A DNA stretch of 64,000 bases, taken from positions 99,502 to 163,501 of the forward strand of contig CADACQ010000002.1 in NCBI GenBank assembly GCA_902786465.1, read 5' to 3'. Below are positions 48,661-56,287 of this stretch, in pieces. The notes beneath the pieces are model-generated. The model searched no databases. It was not told the origin of the DNA and saw nothing but the letters and a program-made list of their open reading frames with translations. Both the position numbers and the translations under genes were made by a program. Source of the DNA: an uncultured Eubacteriales bacterium. Lineage in GTDB: Bacteria > Bacillota > Clostridia > Christensenellales > CAG-138. Positions within the stretch are counted from its first letter, which is position 1, and every line of letters begins with the position of its first letter.

Positions 48661-49337
48661 TTATCCCAATAAAGATGCGGCTTCCTCGTCCAAAAGGAAG
48701 GTGGCAGCCGCATGCAATTGCAGCATACTGGCGGGCAGGTTGGAATTCACCGCCCCCCCCCCTTGATGACGCTCCGTGCCGTTTCGGCCATCTCCTGGCC
48801 GGTCATGAGCACGATGAGCTTCTTGGCGGACATGAGCGTGCAGAGCCCCGCCGTTACGATCTTATCCCCCTGATACAGCTCCACATGGGTGGTGGGCGCG
48901 ATTTCCCCCTCCGGCGCGTTGAACAGCAAGGACCCGTCCGGCCCCACCGTCATCAGCACCACGTCCATGCCGCCCGCCTGCAGGATGGCGTCCTCGAAAC
49001 CGTGACAGCTGTCCGCCCAGTTGTCGGAAGCGTCGTCCGGAGCCAGCACCTGTCCGGGTGCCAGAGAGAGCTCTCCGAACAGGGTTTCGTCCATATAGGC
49101 GCGCAAAGATCCCTTGCCCTCCTCCCGGACCCGCTCGGAAAGCTGGAAGACGGTGGCCTTGCCCCAACTCAAGAGCCCGTTGGCCGTCATGGCGCTGAGG
49201 GAATGGAAGGCCGAGGCCAGCGCCGGCGCGCTGTCCACGCCCAGCACCAGGGACGGCTTTTCGATCAGCTGTCCGGCCAGGAGCGTGGCCGCTGCAGCGG
49301 CCGCTGTCTGGGCGTCTGAAAAAACCAGGACGCTCAT
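48661..49337 (-). pseudogene. NagB-like (glucosamine-6-phosphate deaminase family) gene, frameshifted at a G10 tract and lacking catalytic residues
   Basis: The readable frame from 49337 stops at 48747 (196 residues) just after a run of ten G (48753-48762 on the complement). One extra G or two fewer would restore NSNLPASMLQLHAAATFLLDEEAASLLG, the normal NagB C-terminus, ending at 48661. The family fold is clear, but the active site is not. The loop is GPDGSLLFNAP where NagB has GNDGHIAFNEP, so catalytic His143 and Glu148 are Ser and Ala. The NMDEY motif is QLSER, so catalytic Asp72 is Ser. It looks like a non-catalytic paralogue, perhaps sugar-phosphate binding, and may also be phase-variable or mis-sequenced. 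Its start overlaps the hydrolase stop (ATGA). Confidence 0.75.
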
Positions 49338-50275
49338 TGCCGTTCGCCTCCCGCTGCCACAGCCTCCAGGAACAGAAGCACGTCCCCGTAGACCTCGTTC
49401 CGGCAGATGCCGTTGAGGATCTCATGGCGAGCGCCGGGATAGAGCTTGAAGGTCATGTGAGTGTGCCCGGTGTTGACCAGGTACTTGTTCACCTTCTTCA
49501 CGCCCTTGCCCATGCCGCCCACCGGGTCCTTATCACCGGAGATGAGCAGGATCGGCATGTTGGGCACCTTGGCAGCCCATTTGGAACTGGCTATATGACC
49601 GATGCCGGTCATCAAATCCAAATATCCATAGGGTGTAAAGGGAAATCCGCACAGGGAATCCTCAATATACAGCTTGACGCCTTCCTCGTCCCGATTCAGC
49701 CAGTCAAAGCTGCTCTTGGCGTGGGGTACCCGCTTGGCAAAGCTGCCGAAGCAGAGCTTGTCCAGCTTGGGGCTGGGTTCCATGCCTCGCCCGGCCTTGA
49801 TCTCCCGATTGGCCAGGAATTTTCCCACTACGGCCGCCGGATTGGGGCCGGAGGTGCCGCAGAGCACTACGGCGTCGAAATCGTTGGTGTAGCGAGAAAC
49901 ATAGTCGGCGGAGAGGAGCGAGCCCATGGAGTGTCCGAACAGGGTGACGGACACCTGGGGATTCTCCCGACGCACGATGGCGCAGAGGGCACGGATGTCC
50001 AGCAGGATCTTGCCCCAGCCATCCTCGGTGCCGAAGAAGCCGCGAGGCATGCCCTCCTTCCAGCTCTTGCCGTGGGAGGGCAGGTCCATGCCCGATACCA
50101 GGAAGCCGTTCTCCGCCAGGAACTTGGCGAAGATGTCATACCGGGCGATATGCTCCGACATGCCGTGGACCAGCACCACCGCGCCACGGATCTCTTCGGG
50201 GATCCACTGCCGATAGACGATATCGCACAGACCCGTAGCCGAAGAAAACTTGCGTTCTTTTTGCGTGATGCTCAT
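49334..50275 (-). CDS. Alpha/beta hydrolase, monoacylglycerol lipase-like
   Basis: The protein of about 313 residues has the serine-hydrolase (Hydrolase_4) pattern: VLVHGMSEHIARYD, MDLPSHGKS, nucleophile elbow GHSMGS, the Asp in ILLISGDKDPVGG and the His of GARHEILN. Lysophospholipase or monoglyceride lipase activity is likely in the cytosol. Two ATGs are possible (50281 and 50275); the second is better spaced from the GGAGG site. It is co-transcribed with the NagB-like gene. Confidence 0.88.
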   Translation of the reverse strand: MSITQKERKFSSATGLCDIVYRQWIPEEIRGAVVLVHGMSEHIARYDIFAKFLAENGFLVSGMDLPSHGKSWKEGMPRGFFGTEDGWGKILLDIRALCAIVRRENPQVSVTLFGHSMGSLLSADYVSRYTNDFDAVVLCGTSGPNPAAVVGKFLANREIKAGRGMEPSPKLDKLCFGSFAKRVPHAKSSFDWLNRDEEGVKLYIEDSLCGFPFTPYGYLDLMTGIGHIASSKWAAKVPNMPILLISGDKDPVGGMGKGVKKVNKYLVNTGHTHMTFKLYPGARHEILNGICRNEVYGDVLLFLEAVAAGGERQ

Positions 50276-50308
50276 CCCCATGAACCTCCACGATACATAA
50301 GATAAAGT

Positions 50309-50337
50309 ATTTTAGCACATCGTCACAGAAATTTCAA
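50309..50337 (-). promoter_or_regulatory. Sigma-A promoter of the alpha/beta hydrolase gene
   Basis: On the minus strand TTGAAA (50337-50332) and TAAAAT (50314-50309) are 17 bases apart, with an extended -10 TGC. Confidence 0.75.
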
Positions 50338-50351
50338 GAGATTGCAGGCAT

Positions 50352-50540
50352 TCATTCGGACAGCAGCAGGATAATATCATGATCCTGCAAGATCCGACCC
50401 TCTCCGTTCAGTGCGTACAGCAGCGCGGCCAGCTTCCCCACGCTGATGCCCAGCTCCGCGGCCAAAGCCTTTCTATCCTCTATGCGGCATGCGCCCCGAT
50501 AGGCCCGAGCCCGCAGCGCCGCCAACAGCTTTTCCTCCAT
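50352..50540 (-). CDS. Small winged-helix-like protein
   Basis: The start at 50540 (MEEKLLAALRARAYRG) is set by a GGAGGGAG site; the open frame extends upstream without support. The 62 residues look like one helix-turn-helix: LAAELGISVGKLAALLYALNGEGRILQ reads as a helix, turn, recognition helix and wing. No family is recognised with confidence. It could bind DNA and regulate its own promoter and the divergent xth, with which it shares a -35 region. That role is inference from position. Confidence 0.7.
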   Translation of the reverse strand: MEEKLLAALRARAYRGACRIEDRKALAAELGISVGKLAALLYALNGEGRILQDHDIILLLSE

Positions 50541-50559
50541 AGCTCCCTCCGTTTTTTGT

Positions 50560-50610
50560 ATCTTATTGCTTTTGTCCATTCTTGTCAACCAAGGGGGCAG
50601 ATGGTATAAT
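50560..50610. promoter_or_regulatory. Divergent sigma-A promoters sharing one -35 region
   Basis: Plus strand (xth): TTGTCA 50582-50587, 17-base spacer, TATAAT 50605-50610, ending 6 bases before the xth ATG. Minus strand (62-residue gene): TTGACA 50588-50583, 17-base spacer, TAAGAT 50565-50560. The two -35 boxes overlap by five bases in TTGTCAA, so polymerases cannot bind both at once. Confidence 0.75.
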
Positions 50611-50616
50611 GGACCC

Positions 50617-51375
50617 ATGAAACTGATCTCATGGAACGTAAACGGCCTCAGGGCCTGCCTCGGCAAGGGGTTTTTGGAGTTCGTCCAGGCGGAACAGCCG
50701 GACATCCTGGCCCTGCAGGAGACCAAGATGCAGCCCGAGCAGGTTACTTTCGACCTGCCCGGCTATTCGATGTGGTTCAACAGCGCGGAGAAGAAGGGCT
50801 ATTCCGGCACCGCCGTCTTCGTGAAGGAGCCGCCCCTCGCGGTGACCTTCGGCATGGGCATCGAGGAGCACGACCACGAGGGTCGGGTGATCACCCTGGA
50901 ATACCCTGGGTTTTACTTCGTGACCGTGTACACGCCCAACTCCCAGGACGGGCTCCGGCGCCTCGGCTACCGCATGACCTGGGAGGATGCCTTTTTGGCG
51001 TATCTCAAGGGGCTGGACGAGAAGAAGCCCGTGATCGTCTGCGGTGATCTGAACGTGGCCCATGAGGAGATCGACATCAAGAACCCCAAGACCAACCGGA
51101 TGAACGCCGGGTTCACCGACGAGGAGCGAGCCAAGATGACCGTGCTCCTCAACAACGGCTTCGTCGACACCTTCCGTCGCCTGTACCCCGATGCCCGGGA
51201 CAGGTATTCCTGGTGGAGCTATCGTTTCCACGCCCGGGAGAACAACGCGGGCTGGCGCATCGACTACTTCCTGGTCAGCGAACGGCTCATGGAAAAGGTC
51301 ACCGACAGCCTCATTCTTAGCGACGTATACGGCAGCGACCACTGCCCCGTGGCCTTGCTTATGGAGGCCCTATGA
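50617..51375 (+). CDS. xth: Exodeoxyribonuclease III (AP endonuclease)
   Basis: The ATG at 50617 gives the family start MKLISWNVNGLRACLGKGF (252 residues). ALQETKM with the metal-binding Glu, PNSQ, CGDLNVAHEEID and the terminal GSDHCPV with catalytic His are present, as in ExoA/XthA. It cuts DNA at abasic sites in base excision repair. There is no Shine-Dalgarno and the TATAAT box ends 6 bases before the ATG, so the mRNA is probably leaderless. The stop overlaps maf (ATGA), giving an xth-maf-uvrC-trpS operon rich in repair functions. Confidence 0.95.
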   Translation: MKLISWNVNGLRACLGKGFLEFVQAEQPDILALQETKMQPEQVTFDLPGYSMWFNSAEKKGYSGTAVFVKEPPLAVTFGMGIEEHDHEGRVITLEYPGFYFVTVYTPNSQDGLRRLGYRMTWEDAFLAYLKGLDEKKPVIVCGDLNVAHEEIDIKNPKTNRMNAGFTDEERAKMTVLLNNGFVDTFRRLYPDARDRYSWWSYRFHARENNAGWRIDYFLVSERLMEKVTDSLILSDVYGSDHCPVALLMEAL

Positions 51376-51953
51376 AGATCATCCTCGCCTCCCAATCCCC
51401 CCGGCGACGGGAGATATTGCAGCTCATGGAGATCCCCTTTGAGGTGATCGAAAGCCATGTGGAAGAGGTCCCGCCGGTGGGCGCCACGCCGGAGGAGCTG
51501 GTGAAGGCCCTTGCGGAGCAGAAGGCCCGGGCGGTGTTCGCCCTCCATCCGGAGGACTGCGTCATCGGCGCGGACACGGTGGTGGATCTGGACGGCCGGG
51601 TGCTGGGCAAGCCCCACACGCCGGAGCGGGCCAAGGAGTATCTGCACCTCTTGCAGGGCAGGAGCCATATCGTGTACACCGGCATCTGCGTGCTGACCCC
51701 GGGCCATGAGGACATCCGCTCCGCCCGGACGGACGTGACCTTCCGGCCCATGAGCGACGAGGAGATCGACTGGTACGTGGGCACCGGGGACCCCTTGGAC
51801 AAGGCGGGCTCCTACGGGGTCCAGGGACCGGCCAGCCTGTTCGTAGACCATCTGGAGGGGAACTATTTCAATATCATCGGCATGCCCGCCCCCACCCTCT
51901 ACGAGATGCTGCTGGACGCCCATGTGATCGATCAGCGGCACCGGGTCCTATGA
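51372..51953 (+). CDS. maf: Maf/YhdE-type nucleoside triphosphate pyrophosphatase
   Basis: The 193-residue protein starts MKIILASQSPRRREILQLM and contains GADTVVDLDGRVLGKP and GDPLDKAGSYGVQGPA, the Maf signatures. It hydrolyses dTTP, UTP or modified nucleotides as a house-cleaning enzyme and affects septum formation. It overlaps both xth and uvrC by four bases. Confidence 0.95.
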   Translation: MKIILASQSPRRREILQLMEIPFEVIESHVEEVPPVGATPEELVKALAEQKARAVFALHPEDCVIGADTVVDLDGRVLGKPHTPERAKEYLHLLQGRSHIVYTGICVLTPGHEDIRSARTDVTFRPMSDEEIDWYVGTGDPLDKAGSYGVQGPASLFVDHLEGNYFNIIGMPAPTLYEMLLDAHVIDQRHRVL

Positions 51954-53800
51954 ACCAGGTCATCGCCGACAAACTAAAGCTCCTGCCTGACACCCCCGGC
52001 GTCTACAAGATGCTGGACGATACGGGGACGGTGATCTACGTGGGCAAGGCCGTGAGCCTGAAGAACCGGGTCAGCCAGTACTTCCAGGCAGGCAAGGACC
52101 ATACGCCCAAGGTCCGGGCCATGGTCAGCCATATCGCGGACTTCGAGACCATCGGCGTGACCAACGAGATGGAGGCCCTCTCCCTGGAGAGCAACCTCAT
52201 CAAGGAGTTCATGCCCAAGTATAACATCCTCTTGAAGGACGACAAGCACTTCCCCTACGTGCGGATCGACCTCAAGCAGGACTTCCCCCGGGTGGAGGTG
52301 GTGCGCCGCATACGCCAGGACGGGGCCACCTATCTCGGGCCCTATCTCTCGGCCATCGTCCTGCGGGAGCAGGTGGCCATCATCCGGGCCCACTTTCCCA
52401 TCCGCCCCTGCCGCAAGGACATGGCCCGGGCCATCGCCCGCCGGGAGCGCCCCTGCCTCATGTACCACATCGGCAAGTGCTGCGCCCCCTGCTCCGGCCA
52501 GGTGAGCCGGGAGACCTATCACGGGTATGTGAAGGAGGTCGTCGCCTTTTTGGAGGGACGCACGGAGAAGGTGCTATCGGAGCTGAAAGGCCAGATGGCG
52601 GAAGCGGCCGAGAACCTGGAGTTTGAGCGGGCCGCCCGGCTCCGGGACCAGATCCGGTCCATCGAGGGGCTGAACGAGAAGCAGGTGGCCATCTTCCCCA
52701 AGGAGACCGAGGCGGACGTGTTCGCCCCGGCGAAGCTGGAGGATCAGGCCATGGTGTTCGCCCTGTTCCTGCGACAAGGGAAGATCGTGGGGACGGAGCA
52801 CTTCTCCCTGACCGCCGTCAGCGAGGACGACCCGGCGGACATCCTCTCCGCCTTCCTCACCCAGTTCTACGATCGGGACGGGATCCTGCCCCCCAAGGAG
52901 GTGCTGCTCTCCTGCCCCGTGCCCAACGCTGACGCCATCGGGGAAATGCTATCTACCCGAGCGGGGCGAAAGGTAAAGCTGGCCGTGCCCCAGCGGGGCG
53001 ATAAAAAGAAGCTCACGGAGCTGGCCGAAAAGAACGGCCGGGAGCTCTTGGAGAAGGAGAAGGCCTTGCGGGAGAAAGCCTGGGATCGGGACGAAGGGGC
53101 CGCGGTGCAGCTTGCGGGGCTCCTGGGCCTCGACGAATTCCCCAGCCGCATGGAGTGCTTCGACAACTCCCACATCATGGGCACGGACACCGTGTCCTCC
53201 ATGGTGGTGTTCACCGACGGGAAGCCGGACAAGGACGCCTATCGGCGCTTCCGCATCCGGGCCGAAGCGGGGGGCGACGATCTTGTCGCCATGGAGGAGG
53301 TGCTGACCCGGCGGTTCAAGAAGGGCCCACCCTGGCCGGACCTCATCATCATCGACGGCGGCAAGACCCAGCTTGCCGTGGCGGAGAAGGTGCTGAACGA
53401 GGCGGGGCTCCCCTACCTGAACGTGATCGCCCTGGCGGAAAGCCAGGAGCTGATCTACACGCCGGACAGCGACGAGCCCATCGTGCTGCCGAGGAGCAGC
53501 CCCGTGCTGCACCTGCTGCAGCGGATCCGGGATGAGGCGCACCGATTCGCCATCTCCTACCACCGTTCGCTCCACCAGCGCAACGCGCTCCTTTCGGTGC
53601 TGGACGGCATCGAGGGTATCGGCGACACCCGCAAGCGCGCCCTGTTCGACGCCTTCATCACCCGGGACGCCATCGCGGGGGCGACGATAGAAGAATTGAC
53701 CAAGGTCAAGGGCATGAGCCGACCGGCGGCGGAAGCGGTGTACCGCTTCTTCCACCCGGCAAACGATATACACGAGACTGAAACGAAAAAGGAAGGGTAA
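51950..53800 (+). CDS. uvrC: Excinuclease ABC subunit C
   Basis: The 616-residue nuclease makes both cuts in nucleotide excision repair. The N-terminal GIY-YIG domain shows PGVYKM and VIYVGKA. A cysteine-rich CLMYHIGKCCAPCSG and a UVR segment follow, then the RNase H-like nuclease with ECFDNSHIMGTDTVSSMVVF and IIIDGGKTQL, and C-terminal helix-hairpin-helix motifs. Length and motifs are normal. It overlaps maf. Confidence 0.96.
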   Translation: MNQVIADKLKLLPDTPGVYKMLDDTGTVIYVGKAVSLKNRVSQYFQAGKDHTPKVRAMVSHIADFETIGVTNEMEALSLESNLIKEFMPKYNILLKDDKHFPYVRIDLKQDFPRVEVVRRIRQDGATYLGPYLSAIVLREQVAIIRAHFPIRPCRKDMARAIARRERPCLMYHIGKCCAPCSGQVSRETYHGYVKEVVAFLEGRTEKVLSELKGQMAEAAENLEFERAARLRDQIRSIEGLNEKQVAIFPKETEADVFAPAKLEDQAMVFALFLRQGKIVGTEHFSLTAVSEDDPADILSAFLTQFYDRDGILPPKEVLLSCPVPNADAIGEMLSTRAGRKVKLAVPQRGDKKKLTELAEKNGRELLEKEKALREKAWDRDEGAAVQLAGLLGLDEFPSRMECFDNSHIMGTDTVSSMVVFTDGKPDKDAYRRFRIRAEAGGDDLVAMEEVLTRRFKKGPPWPDLIIIDGGKTQLAVAEKVLNEAGLPYLNVIALAESQELIYTPDSDEPIVLPRSSPVLHLLQRIRDEAHRFAISYHRSLHQRNALLSVLDGIEGIGDTRKRALFDAFITRDAIAGATIEELTKVKGMSRPAAEAVYRFFHPANDIHETETKKEG

Positions 53801-53803
53801 ACC

Positions 53804-54919
53804 ATGGAAAACAAGGAACAGAAACGGATCATCCTCACCGGCGACCGGCCCACGGGGCGGCTGCATCTCGGTCACTACGTGGGCTCCCTCAAGCGGCGGG
53901 TGGAGCTGCAGAACTCCGGCCAGTTCGACGCCATCAATATCCTCATCGCCGACGATCAGGCTCTGACGGACAATGCAGACAATCCCGACAAGATCCGGGA
54001 GAACATCGTCAATGTGGCGCTGGACTACCTCTCCTCAGGCCTGGACCCGGAGAAGTGCACCATCTGCATCCAGTCCCATCTGCCGGCTCTCCACGCGCTG
54101 ACCTTCTACTATATGAATCTGGTCACCACCGCCCGGCTCTCCCGGAACCCCACCGTGAAGGCGGAGATGCAGATGCGGGGCTTTGCCGATGAAGGGCTTC
54201 CCGCCGGATTCTTCTGCTACCCCGTGTCCCAGGCGGCGGACATCACCGCCTTCGACGCCACGGTGGTGCCCGTGGGCGAGGATCAGCTGCCCATGATCGA
54301 GCAGACAAGGGAGATCGTGGAGAAGTTCAACCGAACCTATGGAGAAACGCTGGTCATGCCCCGGGCTATGATCCCCGAGAACGAGACCCAGCGCCGACTC
54401 CCCGGCGTGGACGGCAAGGCCAAAATGAGCAAGTCCCTGGGCAACTGTATCTATCTTTCCGACGACAGCAAGACCGTGAAGAAGCAGGTAAACGGAAAGA
54501 TGTTCACAGATCCCCAGCACCTTCGGATCGAGGATCCGGGCCACATCGAGGGGAACGTGGTGTTCACGTATCTGGACGCATTCTCCACGGACGATCACTT
54601 TAGGGAGTTCCTGCCTCAGTACGCCAATCTGGAGGAGATGAAGGAACACTACCAGCGGGGCGGCCTAGGCGACGGAACCTGCAAAAAGTTCCTGATCCAG
54701 GTCTTGGAGGAAACCCTATCCCCCATCCGGGCGGAGCGAGCCAAGTGGGAAGCCGATCTCGATACCGTATACGATATCCTGCAGGCGGGCACCGCTAAGG
54801 CTCAGGCGGTTACCAATGCCACCCTGGCCCGAGTCGAGAAGGCCATGCGTATCGACTACTTTGCCGACCGCCGCATCGTGAAGGAATGGACCAAGCAGCT
54901 CAAAGCGGCGAAGCTGTAA
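53804..54919 (+). CDS. trpS: Tryptophanyl-tRNA synthetase
   Basis: The 371-residue class I synthetase begins with TGDRPTGRLHLGHYVGSL, where HLGH (21-24) is the HIGH motif. It contains the specificity segment PVGEDQLPMIEQTREI and KMSKS at 207-211. It charges tRNA-Trp. The form is the longer clostridial type. It follows uvrC by 3 bases with a GGAAGG site, and no T-box leader is visible because it is internal to the operon. Confidence 0.94.
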   Translation: MENKEQKRIILTGDRPTGRLHLGHYVGSLKRRVELQNSGQFDAINILIADDQALTDNADNPDKIRENIVNVALDYLSSGLDPEKCTICIQSHLPALHALTFYYMNLVTTARLSRNPTVKAEMQMRGFADEGLPAGFFCYPVSQAADITAFDATVVPVGEDQLPMIEQTREIVEKFNRTYGETLVMPRAMIPENETQRRLPGVDGKAKMSKSLGNCIYLSDDSKTVKKQVNGKMFTDPQHLRIEDPGHIEGNVVFTYLDAFSTDDHFREFLPQYANLEEMKEHYQRGGLGDGTCKKFLIQVLEETLSPIRAERAKWEADLDTVYDILQAGTAKAQAVTNATLARVEKAMRIDYFADRRIVKEWTKQLKAAKL

Positions 54920-54941
54920 ACAAGCGATTAAACATAGAGAA

Positions 54942-54970
54942 AAGGCAGCGGAGATCCGCTGCCTTCTTTG
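54942..54970. terminator. Bidirectional terminator between trpS and the glycerate kinase gene
   Basis: GGCAGCGGA (54944-54952) pairs with TCCGCTGCC (54955-54963), followed by TTCTTTGT on the plus strand and TTTTCTCT on the minus strand. It lies between convergent genes. Confidence 0.9.
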
Positions 54971-54987
54971 TATGCGCAGGAATAGCT

Positions 54988-56223
54988 TTACCGCCGCAGC
55001 AGGGCCACAGCCACGTCGTTGACGTTGGTTCCGGTGGGGCCGGTCATGATGAGACCGCCCACCTTCTGGAGGGCATGGTAGGCGTCGTTGTTCTGCAGCA
55101 CGTCGTCGATGACCACGCCCTGGGTGAGGAGCTCTGCGCAGGTGTCGCCGTCGCAGTAGCCGCCCGCCGCGTCCGTGGGACCGTCGGTGCCGTCGCTGCC
55201 CACGGAGAAGACCGCCGCGCCGGGCATGCCCGCGATGCCAGCCCCCGCGGAGAGGGCCAGCTCCTGGTTCCGGCCGCCCAGGCCCTTGCCGATGAGCTTC
55301 ACCACGGTCTCGCCGCCGGCGATGAAGGCCAGGGACAGGCCGTCGTCCCGATGGGTCTTCAGGATGGACGCCATGAAGCTGCCCGCCTCCCGGGCCTGGC
55401 AGCAGAGCTGATCCGTCAGCAGGATGGGCGTATAGCCCAGGTCTTCACAGGTCTTGGCCGCCGCGGCGCACAGCTCCCGAACGCTGCCGTTGATCTGGGA
55501 GCGCACGTTGGTCAGGGACTTGGGGGTCTCTACGCTGAGCAGGTTCCTGGCGGCGTCGCTCATCTTCAGATCGTACTTCTTGGCGATCCGCTGGGCGTCC
55601 TCCGCCGTGGAGGAGTCGGGACAGGCGGGGCCGGAGGCGATCATATCCAGGGGGTCGCCCAGGATATCGGACAGGATCACGGCCTCCACCCGGGCCGGCC
55701 AGCACAGCTGGGCGAACCGGCCGCCCTTCACCTGGGAGAGGCGCTTGCGGATGGTGTTGATCTCGGTGATGTCCGCTCCACAGGCCAAAAGCTGACCCGT
55801 AATATCCTGCAATTCAGCCGGTTCCACCAGGGGCTTCTCGAACAGGGCGCTGCCGCCGCCGGACAGGAGGAAGAGCACCGTGTCCTTTTCGCTGAGGTCG
55901 CTGACCAGATCCAGCGCGGCCTGGGTGCCCTTGAAGGAGTTCTCGTCGGGGACGGGGTGGCCCGCCTCAAAGCAGTCGAAGTTGGCGATGGGGCCCATGA
56001 CGTGGCCGTACTTGGTCACTACCACGCCCTTCTCGATGCGGCTGCCCATCACGTCGGACGCGGCCTTGGCCATCTGCCAGGCAGCCTTGCCCGCCGCCAC
56101 CAGCAGCACCCGGCCGGGGAAGGTCATCTGCTTCAGAGCCCGCTGGACGGCGGCGTCCGGCTGAACGGCGGCGATGGCTTCCTTCACGATCAGGTCGGCA
56201 TGGGAACGCAGTTGCTGATTCAT
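54988..56223 (-). CDS. Glycerate 2-kinase (MOFRL/DUF4147 family)
   Basis: The 411-residue protein has the DUF4147 N-terminal half (VAAGKAAWQMAKAA, EAGHPVPDENS, FLLSGGGSALFEKP, SQVKGGRFAQLC, DILGDPLDMIASGP) and the C-terminal MOFRL domain (AGGETVVKLIGKGLGGRNQELAL, GSDGTDGPTDAAGG). It phosphorylates glycerate to 2-phosphoglycerate, feeding lower glycolysis. It is downstream of the GntP permease and the CdaR-like activator, which supports a glycerate or sugar-acid role. A GAGGAGG site precedes the ATG. Confidence 0.92.
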   Translation of the reverse strand: MNQQLRSHADLIVKEAIAAVQPDAAVQRALKQMTFPGRVLLVAAGKAAWQMAKAASDVMGSRIEKGVVVTKYGHVMGPIANFDCFEAGHPVPDENSFKGTQAALDLVSDLSEKDTVLFLLSGGGSALFEKPLVEPAELQDITGQLLACGADITEINTIRKRLSQVKGGRFAQLCWPARVEAVILSDILGDPLDMIASGPACPDSSTAEDAQRIAKKYDLKMSDAARNLLSVETPKSLTNVRSQINGSVRELCAAAAKTCEDLGYTPILLTDQLCCQAREAGSFMASILKTHRDDGLSLAFIAGGETVVKLIGKGLGGRNQELALSAGAGIAGMPGAAVFSVGSDGTDGPTDAAGGYCDGDTCAELLTQGVVIDDVLQNNDAYHALQKVGGLIMTGPTGTNVNDVAVALLRR

Positions 56224-56245
56224 GGTTTACCTCCTCACGCAAGAG

Positions 56246-56272
56246 GGGCTGCGCCCCATAGGAGCGCAGCCC
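56246..56272 (-). promoter_or_regulatory. Intergenic hairpin between gntP and the glycerate kinase gene
   Basis: GGGCTGCGC (56272-56264, minus strand) pairs with GCGCAGCCC (56254-56246) around an 8-9-base loop. No T-run follows, so it is better seen as an mRNA-processing or stability hairpin between co-transcribed genes than a terminator. Confidence 0.5.
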
Positions 56273-56287
56273 GCAGGTCCAATTTGG

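Noticed and set aside
53804-54919. A T-box leader controlling trpS
   Set aside because: trpS starts 3 bases after uvrC, leaving no space for a leader, and no T-box motif is seen nearby.
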